Source of the DNA: Xylaria sp. FL1777
Taxonomy: Eukaryota > Ascomycota > Sordariomycetes > Xylariales > Xylariaceae
DNA length: 64,000 bases
Assembly: GCA_022578965.1 (NCBI GenBank)
Contig: MU400539.1
Coordinates: 248,001-312,000 of the forward strand
Reading direction: 5' to 3'
Shown: piece by piece, positions 10,401 through 22,692 of the stretch
How positions within the stretch are numbered: position 1 is the first letter of the stretch
How the letters are laid out: every line of letters begins with the position of its first letter
Notes under the pieces: model-generated
What the model saw: the letters and a program-made list of their open reading frames with translations, nothing else
What the model was told of the DNA's origin: nothing
Databases searched by the model: none
Position numbers and translations under genes: made by a program

Positions 10401-13400
10401 ATAGTTCACTAGATGTGTGTCCGCTGAACCCATCAACAGTCGTAATGTGCCCAGACTGACATACGAACTGCGCTTGTCTATTGCTGACTTCTCGCCATAG
10501 TTCCTGGATCTAACGTGGATATAGCACTGAGTAAGCTATCTACTAAGTTATGTTCGATTCCCGACAGTGCTGTTGGTATTGCCTAGTTCGCTTAGGTATT
10601 TGTACCTACCTATCTATGCAGTACGGTAACACGATAGCTACCTTATTAGCCACTGATCTTTGCTAGGGCCGTCTACTATTATCTATCACGGGTGAACCAA
10701 CACTATCTACGCAACGTTCACTGATTTTGCTTCCGCCGCTCCTATCTGACAAGTGGAAGCCAAGATTCCTACTAAGGTGCTTAATAGTTGTCATCAATAT
10801 GCTGTTTGTTCTGCGTGGATGACATCAGCGTGTAACAAATACGAAGAGCGGCCATGTTTGAGAACGGCCACACCCTACAGTCGTGCCTCTTCAGCATCCA
10901 ACAAACACTTCCCTTGTCCAACGAGAGAGCTGGGATAAATTTCCCGATGCTGCAGGTCCAGCAGCCTACAAAGCGATCCGATAATTTATCACACCATCCA
11001 ACGATCGGATGGCTAGCTGCTGCATCAAGTTGAATGATTGGTGTGGATGGTGTGGACAAGAGCCGCAATGTATCTTGTTATCAATCGCCTTCTTCTAATG
11101 CAACTCAACCCCCACTAAGCCCAGAGTTGAGAAAATTCGGATGAGCTAAGCCGTTATCTTGATACAGGTACTACTCTTAACTTGATTACATGACAGTCAA
11201 TCGGATTACAGGTCAATGTGCTCACGGGTCTTAGCATCCTTGCCTTCTTGGGAAGTGTTATGAATGATTACCGAGTAGTGTTCCGTCGGGATGCCTAATG
11301 TGGTCAACAGAGATGAACATATCATACTGCAGTCCGAAATTACATGACGAGAAATGAATTATGTCGATCCTTCTAGCGACGGCATGCATTATCATGTATT
11401 AGGACTATCCAAATGTAGTGACGGGAATGCGTAGAGCCATGTCTATCTATGACAGCTCACTATTTCGTTAACCTGAAGCTCATTATCGTTCAGCATGTTG
11501 TTCCACAACACCCACATTGCCTTGACGGCTAACTGATTCTCTCTCTAAATTATGAGATAGGATATGGGATCTTCCATCGATCAATACTTGGAGGATATTT
11601 ACCATTCTAAATCTATGGAAGTACATCTATAGATATGCTTAGTCGTCGCCACTCGCACCCCTTAACCCTGAGAGAATCTCTCAGAGGCGCAGAAACGCCG
11701 CTCATCAACACACAAAAGATGTCTTACCTAGATACTAGTTCTTATTTCTCTATTTTGGCAGACATTAAGATAACTCCCATGGTCTACAATGATTTTGGAT
11801 TGTTAATATTTGTTCTATTTTATGCTTCTCTGGAGATGGCTCGTACAACTACACCTCATGGTAGCACAACTAGCGCTGTTTTGAATCTCATTGCATCAGA
11901 TGTTGATGAGTGTATTATCTAGATCAGCAACTAAAACTCCAGAGGTTATATAATAGTTAGGACTTCCCAAACTTGTGGCAAGGTGTTAGATTTGCTTGCC
12001 ATGGCTGGAAATCATTGTCGCGAACTTCACTTGTCAACGGAGATAGGCGTGCGATTCACTTACTCTTAATGTGAGATCGTGGAGTAATGATGAGCTAATC
12101 GGTGAGGATTTTCTCTTGAACTTATACTATAGGGTCGCCGGTGTTTTAAGTATGTCATAGCTTGTTTTTTTCAGTTGCGGAATTAATGCTAAACCAACAT
12201 CTAGAAGCTAGACGTCCGTAACAACTTGAGCTCTTGTCTACCCAGTAAGCCTCGCTCCTTCAAACCTCGCCAACATTCCTCTAACAGTAGAGACTAACTA
12301 GATGCTCGGATAAGGGCTAACTTACATTCTTTCAAGTAAGTAAATTACCAATTTCATTATGCTCACATCGCTATATCTCTTCGGTCTTAGCTTCTAGCAT
12401 CTGAGCCAGGGTAGAAGCAGCTTAATTGTGGGGAGACAGTCTAGTATTTTCTATATAAAGCTAGGTTCCCTTCCAATACTTCTTGAGGGAACTAGGAATC
12501 AATAATATTGAGCCCTTGCCCATAACTACGACCCAGTAGCTACCCAACTTCACTCTGGAGACAAACACCTCTGACAAGATTGGAAATTAATTGTATCACT
12601 CACATGTCATACAGATGAACGCCGAAAGAGGGATGTTGAAATTCGGCCAGCACTAGTGTATGTGGTTTCCAGGTCTAGCCTGTAACGATTCACTTCCTAC
12701 TACCTCGTTGGTAATGATACAACACACGGCGTATACTATACGCAAACATTTGCGAGTATCTAGGTTCGTCTATTGGGCCGAGTAGTCTGAATCAAGCCAG
12801 AATTTACCAGATGTTCGTCATTACATGTCATGGTAATTCTTAGCAAGATGAAGATACTCATTGATTCATTAGCTACTTTCTACGTCGACCCAACACTCTC
12901 CAGCTGAAGTAGAGAACCGAAATGAGCTAGATTTGGTTTAAGGACTACTAAATAACATTATAGGCTTTTTTTTTTGAGACTATCTTACAGAGATATGCTT
13001 TAGGCTTATGCATAAAAGATAAATTTATTTATGTTTATCCTAAGGGAAAAATCTGGAAAAGAATACGGTTATCTAGTTAACGCTTGCAACTGTAGGTTTG
13101 ACTATTACGTCTTAAAGCGAGTGAAGCTCAGGAGTGTTAAACTAAGTGAGATTCTGATCGGTTGTGAAATCTTCTTCTTGGCGAGGTATAAGAGATTCTT
13201 CTTTACATAAGTCACAAATTGATTATTTACGGCTATATACGTATAATCAATACTTGTGTAGGATCTTGCTAGCAGCTTTTCTTTTACTCTAATTAGATTC
13301 CTTGCCCTAGAGTTCTAAGCACCGCGCAAGCCTTCACTGGCTACTTGAACTGGGAGATTGCTAATAAAGATATCGTGGGAGGGTTATAAGAAAGTGAAAA

Positions 13401-13750
13401 GGATATAAGCTTGTGCTGCCTATACGATATCTGGGAATGAGTTGAGTTTGATATTTGTGGAAGCTTATTAGAAGTCCTGAGTCTTCCTGACAGACCATAT
13501 CTTAAACAGCATCTACTTAGCATTTATCCTACTTTTTGTTATGCTTTACATGTATCATATTAAGTTAAGCTTTCAAAAAAGCATAATAGGTACTTACATA
13601 GGTACAAAGTGAAACACCAAGCTCGTTATTCATACTACATAGAAGGTTAATAAATGTAGGGCACGTGCCAGTGCTAGGATGATGTGCATTACCGACGCTA
13701 AGATCTCCGAGCCACGCAGCGGCTATCTAGGTACATACGCGGTAGGTTAG
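10400..13750. other. AT-rich, stop-dense block, possibly a RIP-decayed repeat
   Basis: This block is visibly more AT-rich than the surroundings and is dense in TA dinucleotides and stop codons in all frames. The longest ORF is only 95 codons (11635-11922) and resembles nothing I recognise. That is the look of an old transposon mutated by repeat-induced point mutation, but no terminal repeats, target duplications or transposase/reverse-transcriptase motifs were found. The assignment is therefore inference only. Confidence 0.35.
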
Positions 13751-13853
13751 TGCCATCTTGCGCTAGTATTTAAATAGAATGCGAGCCGCTCCCACTCCCA
13801 CTCCTCGGACGTATATGTACACTATATATTGGATACCGGTAACTGTAAATAGT

Positions 13854-13881
13854 ACGGCAGACGGCAGACGGCAGACGGCAG
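13854..13881 (+). repeat. Tandem repeat (ACGGCAG)x4
   Basis: Four perfect copies of the 7-mer ACGGCAG run from 13854 to 13881 in non-coding DNA. The array is possibly length-variable between strains. Confidence 0.95.
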
Positions 13882-15442
13882 GTTGAATTAGCAACATCGA
13901 ACAAGGATGCCAAAGCTGGCAGGGGACCACAAATAGGTACCTTCCTTGCTGCCCTAGCCCCGGCGAGCTCGCAAGTCACTCAAGGCGACTTGGACAGCTT
14001 TTGTTGATTTGGTAGGTATCATCAGGAGTGGACATCATGTTGTTTTTGGAAACGATCTCCACGCATGTCTGAGATGCACCCACTGGAGGTGGTCCGCGCG
14101 TCGATTGTTTCACGCAATTCAGCTGTTTTCCGGGTCCCATCGGCTGTTGTCTGGACTATATCTCATCATCCCATGCAGACCATGTAGACCATGGTACAGC
14201 ACATACCGGTTCACGTTCTCTGTGTGGTCACTAGTCGTCATAGCACCCGGGGTGTGCCAGGCTCCCTGCGTTACTCGAGGAGGGAGATTGTTGTACCCTC
14301 CTCCGGGGAGTTTGCTCGTTTCTCGGCCACTGAAGCACCTAATTGCTGCATTTTCATCATGCTGCGTACGTATGGTGTGGCAAGGTTGCGCAGACATTCC
14401 ACCCATACTAGGTATTCTGTTGTATGGTGCATACATGTAGGTACATATGGGCTGTGCTGTATATGTAGGTAGGTAGTAAGGGAGTAAAATACGTCACTTT
14501 CCCGCGAGTCAAGCTTGCTTAGTGTAGTCCCTCCCTCCTCTGTATGTACTTACTTAAAGGGTGCTACGTATGCGTACGCAGTAGGTACTTACGCAGTATG
14601 TACGTAGCACACGATCCGGATGAGCCTAGACCGAATTCTGCTTGGCCTCCAATTAGTCGCCCGGTTAGTGGCTCAGCGGTAAGCACAAGTGCCAGGCGGC
14701 GGGCCCTGCAAAGCCTGTCTGTCACTGCTCGTCACTGGCAGGCCCGGTGCAGCACGGACCCAGCACGCCAGCACGGGCCCAGCACCCAGCGCCCGGCTGT
14801 CTGCTTAGGTCTGCTTAGCGTCGAGAGGCCTATAGTTCATCGCAACCTAATCGACCTTGTCGGGGCTTTTCGCCTCGCTCCCTCTCTCACCTCACATCAC
14901 CACACTCCCCATCTGCCGCGCCATCAGCCTTCCCACGACCCACGAGCCACATGCCCCGTCTGCTGCCTCCCGCGCCCTGCCGCAACGCTATCTTGCCTCG
15001 AATGACTGACTCCGTCGCCGCCTGGAATTGAGAGATTGTCTCGCCCGCCGCAATACGACGCACATCGCCCGCGTGCAGCCCACAGCCCACAACCGCCCTC
15101 TCCCTCGGCTCCGTCTGGTCTGCGTGATCTATCATTTGCCCGCTCTGCCCTCCGATCCCGCCAGTCCGATCCCGCTGTCGCGTCATCGTCGCTGCGCACG
15201 TCCCTTCTTTGGCCTCGCCCGCTGCCCCAGCACTCACCACACACCTCCGCCGTCGCCCTGTCCGTCGCCGTGTGCGCGCGCCCGGCCGATCAGCGCGCCG
15301 ACTCCGAGGAACCGTGGCGGCCCTTACTCTCCTCAGTCACTCCGACACGGAACTCTCCCTCCAGCAACACCTAGATCTCGCGCCCGAGCTGCTGCACTAC
15401 AACCGTCTTGGCGTTGAGGTGGACTCCGACTACCCGTTGACG
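13882..15442. other. PSY2 upstream region
   Basis: This spacer leads into PSY2. From about 14640 it becomes GC-rich and pyrimidine-rich, as expected for a fungal promoter/5' leader. The many overlapping ORFs here (including 14009-14440 and 15028-15417) are Ser/Pro/Arg/His-rich reads of this biased sequence and have no family resemblance. Confidence 0.5.
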
Positions 15443-18307
15443 ATGGCGGCACAGCCTGTGCCTCATCCGTCGACGGATCGGAGACGAGTTAAGGTCTATG
15501 AGCTTCGTAACAACGACTGGTTTGATCGTGGTACCGGCTTCTGTACAGCCACATTCAATTCTGTAAGTCTTGTTCCCATGGGTTACGCCTGTCGCGTCGC
15601 ATCCTCTGTTCCCCCGATACTGACTTGCTTGACCTCTTGCGCAGTCTGAGGATGGCCATCAGCGAGATGCACAAGTGATTGTTGAGTCCGAAGACCACCC
15701 GGAACGCACCTTACTCAAAACTAGAATTTGCAAAGAGGATGGCTTTCACAAACAGCAAGGTTTGCTACCAATTATATATCATCATATCCCTCAACTAGTG
15801 GGCTGATTTTGAACTGCCTTAGAAACCCTTATCGTCTGGACGGAACCTACCAACGGTGTTGACATGGCACTCAGCTTTCAAGAGGCTGAAGGTTGCGCCA
15901 TGATTTGGTGAGTATTGAGTCTTAATCACCATTGTGGGATACCAACAGCTAACAAATAATGTAGGAAATTCATAAACAGTATACAGCAGCAATACAATCC
16001 TTCAAATAACCAAGGTGCGCTCTATCCCATACAGTTCCCGTTGAACCGAAAGTTAATGCCTCCACAGATGATAGCCTGTCAGACGACCTTGCCATGGACA
16101 TGGCAAATCCGATCACTCTCCCTGAGGTCTCCATGGCCAACCTCGCCGATATCGAGTCACAGATGCGCATGATGAGTAGTTCGGTTAACGGCCGAGATGC
16201 TCTGACCAAATATGTCATTGCGGAAAACTACATTCACAAACTGATACCCATTGTATCCGACGCTGAGGATCTTGAAAGTCTCGCCGATTTGCACCGTCTT
16301 TGTAACATCATGAAGATTATTATTCTCCTCAACGATACGGCCATTATAGAACATGCCGTGTCAGACGCGTGTGTGATTGGTGTCGTCGGTGCCTTGGAAT
16401 ACGACCCAGACTTTCCCAGTCACAAGGCAAATCACCGCCAATGGTTACAGGGTGAAGGTAGATTTCGGGAGGTGATTCGCATTGAGGATACCGAAATCCT
16501 CAAAAAGATTCATCAGACCTATCGGCTACAATACTTGAAGGATGTCGTGCTTGCTCGCATCCTGGATGATAATACCTTCTCGGTGCTGAATTCGCTGATT
16601 TTCTTCAACCAGGTGGATATAGTGACACACGTACAGGCCAACTCACCTTTTCTAGGCGAGCTGTTCAACATCTTCAAATCTAGCCAAGACTTGACACGCA
16701 AAAAGGAGGCTGTCCTTTTCATTCAACAATGCTGCGCCATCGCAAAGAATCTTCAACCACCGGCTCGACAGACGCTTTATAATAACTTTATTGCTCACGG
16801 CCTTCTCCATGTCATTCATTTCGGCCTCAGACACAACGACGTGGCGGTTCGCGTTGGCGCGACGGATATTCTGGTGTCTATGATTGACCACGACCCTCAA
16901 ATGATTCGGCAGACAATATATCGCCAAATACACGAAAAGCAACCTCCATTAACCGACACACTCATCGACCTCCTACTTGTCGAGACAGATTTGGGTGTCA
17001 AATCGCAGATCTCAGATACTCTGAAGATACTCCTAGATCAAGGGCCCCCAATACAGGCTGAGGCTTTTGCAAAGGCCAACGGGGAGTATGCAGCCCGGGC
17101 TAGGATACCCCAAGGCCCCGATCCTCAACAGGACCAATTTTTGACGCTTTTCTATGAAAAATCAGCCGTCAAGCTTTTCCAGCCTCTAATCGCCTTGCAA
17201 GACCGGACCGCTATGGAATTCACCAACGTCGAAGCGTCCGCTTTCAGCTATCTCGTTGAGATCTTATGTTTCTTTATCCGACAACACCAGCATCGAAGCA
17301 AGTTTTTCGTTTTGACCAACAATATCGTTCCGCGTATCACTCAACTATTACAGTCACCAGAAAAGTTTTTGAAACTAGGTTGGTCTCTTCAATTTGTATC
17401 CTTTGTAGTTTTTTATTAACTCCGAATAGTTGCTGTTCGTTTCCTTCGCCAACTTGTTGGCTCACAAGATGAGTTTTATATCAAGCATTTGGCAGAGAAA
17501 AGGGTCCTCGCACCGGTCCTTGACCTACTCATCAAGACCATGCCACGTGATAATTTAATAAGTTCTGCATGCTTAGAGCTCTTTGAGCACATCAAAAAAG
17601 AAACCATCAAAGAGCTTATAAAGCACCTGGTGGAGAATTACCGAGAAAAGTTGCAAGGTCTATCCTACATGGAGCTTTTTAGGACAATGATCGTTAGGTA
17701 CGACCAGACATCGGGATTTACGGCCGAGATGGATTACTTTATAGAGCGCGACGACGATGCTTCTCGGGATCACAGGCGTAACCGGCCGCCTCCACACAGA
17801 AATCCCATGGAGCACTTGACAATGGATGAAGCTCAGGAGGAATATTGGAACACCTCAGATGATGAAGAGGACCTACAAGTAAAGCCTGGTGACCGTGGAA
17901 TGTCCACAAATGGCGAATCACCAAGTGCCAAGCTCTTGGTTGATTATGCTTCAGATGAAGACTTGGACGAAAACATCGAGGCGGGGGCAATCTCAGCTGA
18001 CGAGGACAAATCAGAGGGGAGGACTCAGAGAGCAGACGAAAACCCAATGATGGCCGTGCCGCCACCTGAACGAGTATCCGAGAAACGCCGGCGTGAAGAG
18101 GATGAAGAAGATGATCTTAGTAAAATGGTGCAGCACAAGCGTCGAAACAGCACATCGGCAGGGTCCAATGCGTCAGCTAGTACTACAAACTCGTTGCGAA
18201 GGAAGAGGGTGCAAGCTGGCGTCCGAGACTCTGGAGGGGGGCCTAAGAAAATTGCCATCAGTCTATCGTCTACTGCAAAGACAGGCGATCTGGGAGGGGA
18301 TGACTGA
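15443..18307 (+). CDS. PSY2: Serine/threonine protein phosphatase 4 regulatory subunit 3 (PSY2/SMEK)
   Basis: Six exons: 15443-15562, 15645-15759, 15823-15907, 15965-16014, 16068-17378 and 17430-18307, giving 852 residues in one frame. The N-terminal EVH1/RanBD-like domain (about residues 10-115) opens with RRVKVYELRNNDWFDRGTG and contains TLIVWTEP. The SMK-1/DUF625 region (about 155-350) contains YDPDFPSHKANHR and FREVIRI. Armadillo-type helices follow, with RFLRQLVGSQDEFYIKHL across the last junction. The tail is acidic with a KRRREEDEEDD nuclear-type signal. The family targets PP4 to phospho-substrates in DNA-damage recovery and metabolism. The last intron uses the unusual donor GTTGGT. 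The start was chosen because MAAQPVP leads directly into the conserved domain; an in-frame upstream ATG at 15209 reads GC-rich leader sequence. Confidence 0.95.
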
Positions 18308-19245
18308 ATAATCAGTATATTTTCTCAGGTACCTTTACATGCATGTCATAATGACCAGGGTTCGACAATAGCCATATAATGATGGGACACGAGGTCGGCG
18401 TTCGGGTGAGGCAGGAACCATTCTAATGGCCTTTGTAAGGGATAGAGTCTGGGCTCGCTGGGAAGCAAGACAATAGGGCTAGGACCAGAAACGAAGCCGA
18501 TTGCGAAGCTCCTAGCGCGCTTTACATGTCTAAGACCCCGTCGGGAGTACAGCAAGCCCGCCTTAGTTGCAGAGATTGAATTAGGCAATTGGTGTCACCT
18601 GTACTATAGAACAACATCGACACTCAAGTTTGTTGGTCTCGAGAAACCCCACCAACATGACAGTCATGACTGCTTGGTCGGGCCGACTACTCAATCGAAC
18701 TTGTCAAAGAGTCTTCTCCCCTCCTTTCACATTCGTAAACTTTTCGATGGTTATCCTATACCTTCCTGGTAAAGCTATAGTACTACCTCTTTTTGCCTCT
18801 CCATTGAAAGTAGGCATATTCACGAATCGACGGTGTTACATTGAATCCAATTTCAACAATAGCAATAGACCACAACAGACAATGTTTGTAGATGTTGGAC
18901 CTCGGTCACGGCGTCCGGTGTAGGGTCCGCCGTCGGCAAGCCGAGGTTTAATTCGGTACCTTTTGTGTGGGGCTGTCAGGGCATGCTGGATGCTGGAAGG
19001 GACAGTAACAAGACATGCAAGCTTCCCCGGACGCGGGGAACCACAAATTAGTAAGTCGGACAATATATGCACCTTTGTACACCGTACCGGGCTCCCTTTT
19101 CTCTCCTCTAATATAGTACCAAGTACATCATCATCCTCATCATTACTGTCCCGAAAACTTCACTCCCCAGAATCAAATTTACTTGGTGATCTTAAGCTAG
19201 TCGGATTAGATATATGAGTAGATTGTGAATCACTGACCCGCCAAT
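18308..19245. other. Spacer between PSY2 and the MDR gene
   Basis: This is tail-to-head spacer on the plus strand. It holds the PSY2 3' UTR and the promoter of the MDR gene. Short ORFs on both strands show no recognisable features. Confidence 0.55.
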
Positions 19246-20499
19246 ATGTCTCGGTCTCTAACACTCAAGAAAATCGACGGCAAGCCGGGCGAAGTATATT
19301 ACCCGTATGTGATCTCTGTTTATTCGTCGAGACCTCGTGTCTCCCCCCAGGCCTCAAACACCTGCCACCCCATAAAATTATTAATCTTATTGGGAACAAG
19401 GATTCACCCAGGATGTTGAATTTGACATAAATATGTATATGTATAGTACTCACTATTCCCCAGCCTACAACTCAACCACAACCCCAAGCCCGTCGCGGGC
19501 CCCGGCGAGCTGCTCATCCGCCTGCATGCCGCGGCGCTCAATCACAGGGACCACTTCCAGCGGCAACACCTGTACCCGGGCATCTCATTCGAGCACCCGC
19601 TGCTGGCGGACGGGTGCGGCGTCGTCGAGGCCGCGGGACCCGACACCAAGACGGGAGCCGCCTCCCTCGTCGGCAAGCGCGTGATGCTGACGCCGTCGCG
19701 CGGCTGGGACTCGGCCCTCGAGGGGCCCGAGCGCCCGTTCTTCACCATCGGCGCCCACACGAGCACGGACTGCGGCGCGGCGCAGGACTACGTCGTGGTG
19801 CCCGAGGACGAGGTCGAGCCCGCGCCCGACTACCTCTCGACGGCCGAGGCGGCGGCGCTGCCGCTCGTCGGGCTCACGGCGTGGCGCGCGCTCGTGACCA
19901 AGAGCAACAACGCGCTTCCCGGCCGCAACATCCTCGTCACGGGCATCGGCGGCGGCGTGGCGCTCGCGGCGCTGCAGTTCGCCGTGGCGCTGGGGTGCAA
20001 CGTGTACGTGACGTCGGGCTCGCCGGCCAAGCTCGAGCGCGCGACGAGGGAGCTGGGGGCCAAGGGCGGCGTCTCGTACCGCGACGCCGACTGGCACGCG
20101 CAGCTGGCCGCGCTGCTGCCCAAGTCCCGGCCGTACCTGGACGCCGTGGTGGACGGGGCCGGCGGCGATGTCATGGCGCGCGTGGTGCGGCTGCTCAAGC
20201 CCGGCGGCGTCGTCTCCAGCTACGGCATGACGCTCGCGCCCAGGATGGACTGGCTCATGACGGCCGTCATGAAGAACGTCGAGCTCAGGGGCTCGACCAT
20301 GGGGTCGCGTAAGGAGTTCTCCGACATGGTCGCCTTCGTGCGCGAGCACAGGATCCACCCCGTCGTCAGCCGCGTCGTGAAGGGGCTGGATAACATGAAG
20401 GAGATCGAGGAGCTGTATGAGGAGATCCGCGAGGGAAGACAGTTTGGTAAGCTGATCATTGAGATTGCGCCTGATGATAAGGAGAGTGCGAAGTTGTAG
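19246..20499 (+). CDS. Zinc-independent medium-chain dehydrogenase/quinone oxidoreductase-like protein (YogA-like)
   Basis: Two exons, 19246-19304 and 19464-20499, give 364 residues; the short first exon encodes MSRSLTLKKIDGKPGEVYYP. The GroES-like domain contains LNHRDHFQRQHLYPG. The Rossmann domain has the glycine-rich VTGIGGGVALAALQFA, and an AVVDGAGGD motif follows. The His-Glu pair that ligates catalytic zinc in alcohol dehydrogenases is replaced (ADGCGVV), so this should act as a zinc-free, NAD(P)H-dependent quinone or enone reductase. The C-terminal half (MKNVELRGSTMGSRKEF) is strongly conserved in fungal homologues. Exon 2 is far more GC-rich than neighbouring PSY2. The substrate is unknown and the protein is probably cytosolic. 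Confidence 0.92.
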
Positions 20500-21590
20500 G
20501 GTGTGAAGTATTTGGATTAGGGGGTAGAAAGAGTTGGTGGATATCTTTGCAGTTGTTCTGTGATGAATGGTGTGGCGGGAAAAGGTAGAGAAACGCTCTT
20601 ATTGGAGATGTAATCTTTAGACGAACTAGTACAAACCCCCCTTGCGAGAGGACAGGCTATCACCTTACATGTTTTTACATAATATGTTCCAGATACAAAG
20701 GTAGAGATATCCTCGACTTTGTACCAGGTTCAGTACCTACCTTCATACAATCCGCTCCAAGAATAATCATCTAGGGGCGTCTATTGTCTACTTCCTTAAA
20801 CGGCAGTAGCGTATAAATATAAATAGTAAAGCATGTCTGCGATATCTGATTTGTCGATTGTAGTTATTCTTCACTGTAACGAAAAGGATCCGGTGGCTGA
20901 GAAAGGCTAAAGTAAGGTAGGATATGAAAGCCCCAACTAGCGAAGAGTATCCAACCACGTGTGAACACACATGTCCGGTTGCGTTTCTGGTTTCGTGATC
21001 CGTATTCCAGACCAATGAATATCATATCATACCAAGTGTGATATATGTAAGGGGGCCAAGGCTCTTGTGTTTAGTAAGGCGCGGGCTATTTCTTTCTTTT
21101 CTCTTATCCCCACACCAGCTCTGAAGACTTATCTAGGGATATGTTTATTTATTACTAAAAAGTATAAGAAATACATCTAAAGGAGCTTTAGTACAGATCT
21201 CTCTATAGATGTCTTAGACCCAAAGAGGGATTTAAACAACTAAGGTTTCACAGAGTAGTTATTATCCTTCCACTTTATACCAGTGGAAAGTTTTCATAGA
21301 AAACATATTTTCTCTTGGGAGCAACGACTAGGTAAATGTCCTACTCAAATACTGAAATAGAAACACTTAATATACCAGTATCTTCAATAGGTACCTAGAC
21401 ATGGATAAGTGCTTGTTTAATCACAAGCTCATAAGGGGTAGTCAGTGACGGCGCAAGAGTGGGGGGAATTACGGTACCTACTTTTTACACACGGGGCTCT
21501 CTGGTACTGCTGGAAGGGGAAAAAAAAGACTACGTGGTCTTCGTGCACATAGTCCTCCAAGTGATTAAAAATGAACATCAATGATGGAGC
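20500..21590. other. Spacer downstream of the MDR gene
   Basis: AT-rich sequence with no supported gene. The stretch 21100-21420 is especially AT-rich and stop-dense. Confidence 0.5.
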
Positions 21591-21595
21591 AAAAA
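21591..21595 (-). terminator. Pol III terminator of the tRNA-Ser gene
   Basis: A run of five T on the minus strand (AAAAA on the plus strand at 21591-21595) lies 5-9 nt beyond the tRNA 3' end. This is where RNA polymerase III would terminate. Confidence 0.8.
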
Positions 21596-21599
21596 TTTC

Positions 21600-21697
21600 G
21601 ACATGTGCAGGATTTGAACCTACGCGACCGAAGTCATGAGATGGCTTAATTCGGAACGAATTCAAGTCTCACCCATTAACCACTCTGGCAACATGCC
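21600..21697 (-). tRNA. tRNA-Ser (UGA anticodon) with 18-nt intron
   Basis: The minus strand folds as a complete class II tRNA. The acceptor stem GGCATGT/ACATGTC gives 7 pairs with one G-U. The D stem is CCA/TGG with loop GTGGTTAA. The anticodon stem is TGAGA/TCTCA with loop CTTGAA plus A after intron removal, giving anticodon TGA that reads UCA. A variable-arm hairpin GAC-TTCG-GTC marks a serine tRNA. The T arm is GTAGG-TTCAAAT-CCTGC. The intron (21643-21660) sits directly after position 37, the normal site for tRNA splicing endonuclease. The internal A box (around TTGCCAGAGTGG) and B box (GGTTCAAATCC) match Pol III promoters. CCA is not encoded, as usual in eukaryotes. Confidence 0.96.
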
Positions 21698-22678
21698 CGA
21701 TACGGTAATTCCTGCGGCTTTGTGACTAATCATTAGCTGCACATCTTGTCTGCCAGGTACAATCACTAGTCATGAATAACACTCTTGAGATTCCAACGAT
21801 CCTTTAAGGAAGCGCATCATCACTGTTGGTATCTATTTAGTACTACTGCTCTGTTCTTCTGTTTAGCGGTCCACAAATACCCACGCTTGCAAAGGTGTTA
21901 ACGGGGACACAATAAAAAGCTTGATTGATTAATCCGAGAGGCACAGTTACATGATGATGTTCAGCTTTAAACATTTCGACTCGGCTAGTCTCACAAAAGC
22001 TTAGCACGGCGATGCTACCTGGCCTCCCCAAAATTGCAGCCTATCGCGATTTTTCTTTCTACATTCCCGGTAATGTCGGAGGTTCTGCAGATTTATTCCC
22101 AGACGGAGCCAAAGGAACAGGCAAATCCTAGCATCGGCGACCACAGGAACCTGGCATACATATACGGCGGCGTTTCAGAAGCATAATGACGGAAAGATTA
22201 CACGAGGGAGCGAGGCATGCCAGGAACCCAGCGAGGTAATTTAAAGCGGGATGAGGCTTGTGCGGCTGCCGATCCAATGAGTGTAGGTTAGGTAATAGAG
22301 GTCGCCGAGCGCGACCCCCGCTGCGGGCTTACACTTACACCACTACTGCAAGCATCTGGTCCAGTGTGGATGGCGATGAGGATGGCGATGATGGACCCGC
22401 GGTCGCCGTCCTTCCGCCGCGTGGGATCTCGCCGAGCAATCTAAATCATGAAAATAGCACAAGAAAAAAAAATCCAACATTCATGCATCTAGCTCAGGAT
22501 CCCGATTATTCAGAGGGCTCCATTTTTAGGGATTTTGTTTTTTTGCTTTTCCTGCATGATCCCGGACAGCGCATCCTATCTATTTGTTGCAGATACCTAC
22601 CCTACATCGACGCGAGGAGATCAAACTACACTACCGAGCAGAACCAGAATTGTGAACCCCGCGGTTGTTCTGCGCTTA

Positions 22679-22692
22679 TGTGTGTGTGTGTG
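22679..22692 (+). repeat. (TG)7 microsatellite
   Basis: Seven TG dinucleotides in tandem in non-coding DNA. Confidence 0.9.

Noticed and set aside
14009..15417. Several 90-150 codon ORFs on both strands upstream of PSY2
   Set aside because: They are low-complexity reads of pyrimidine-rich leader DNA, mutually overlapping and with no family resemblance.
19585..20358. 257-codon minus-strand ORF opposite the MDR gene
   Set aside because: It is an antisense shadow of a GC-rich exon, Arg/His/Gly-biased and without family resemblance, while the plus strand encodes a clear MDR enzyme.
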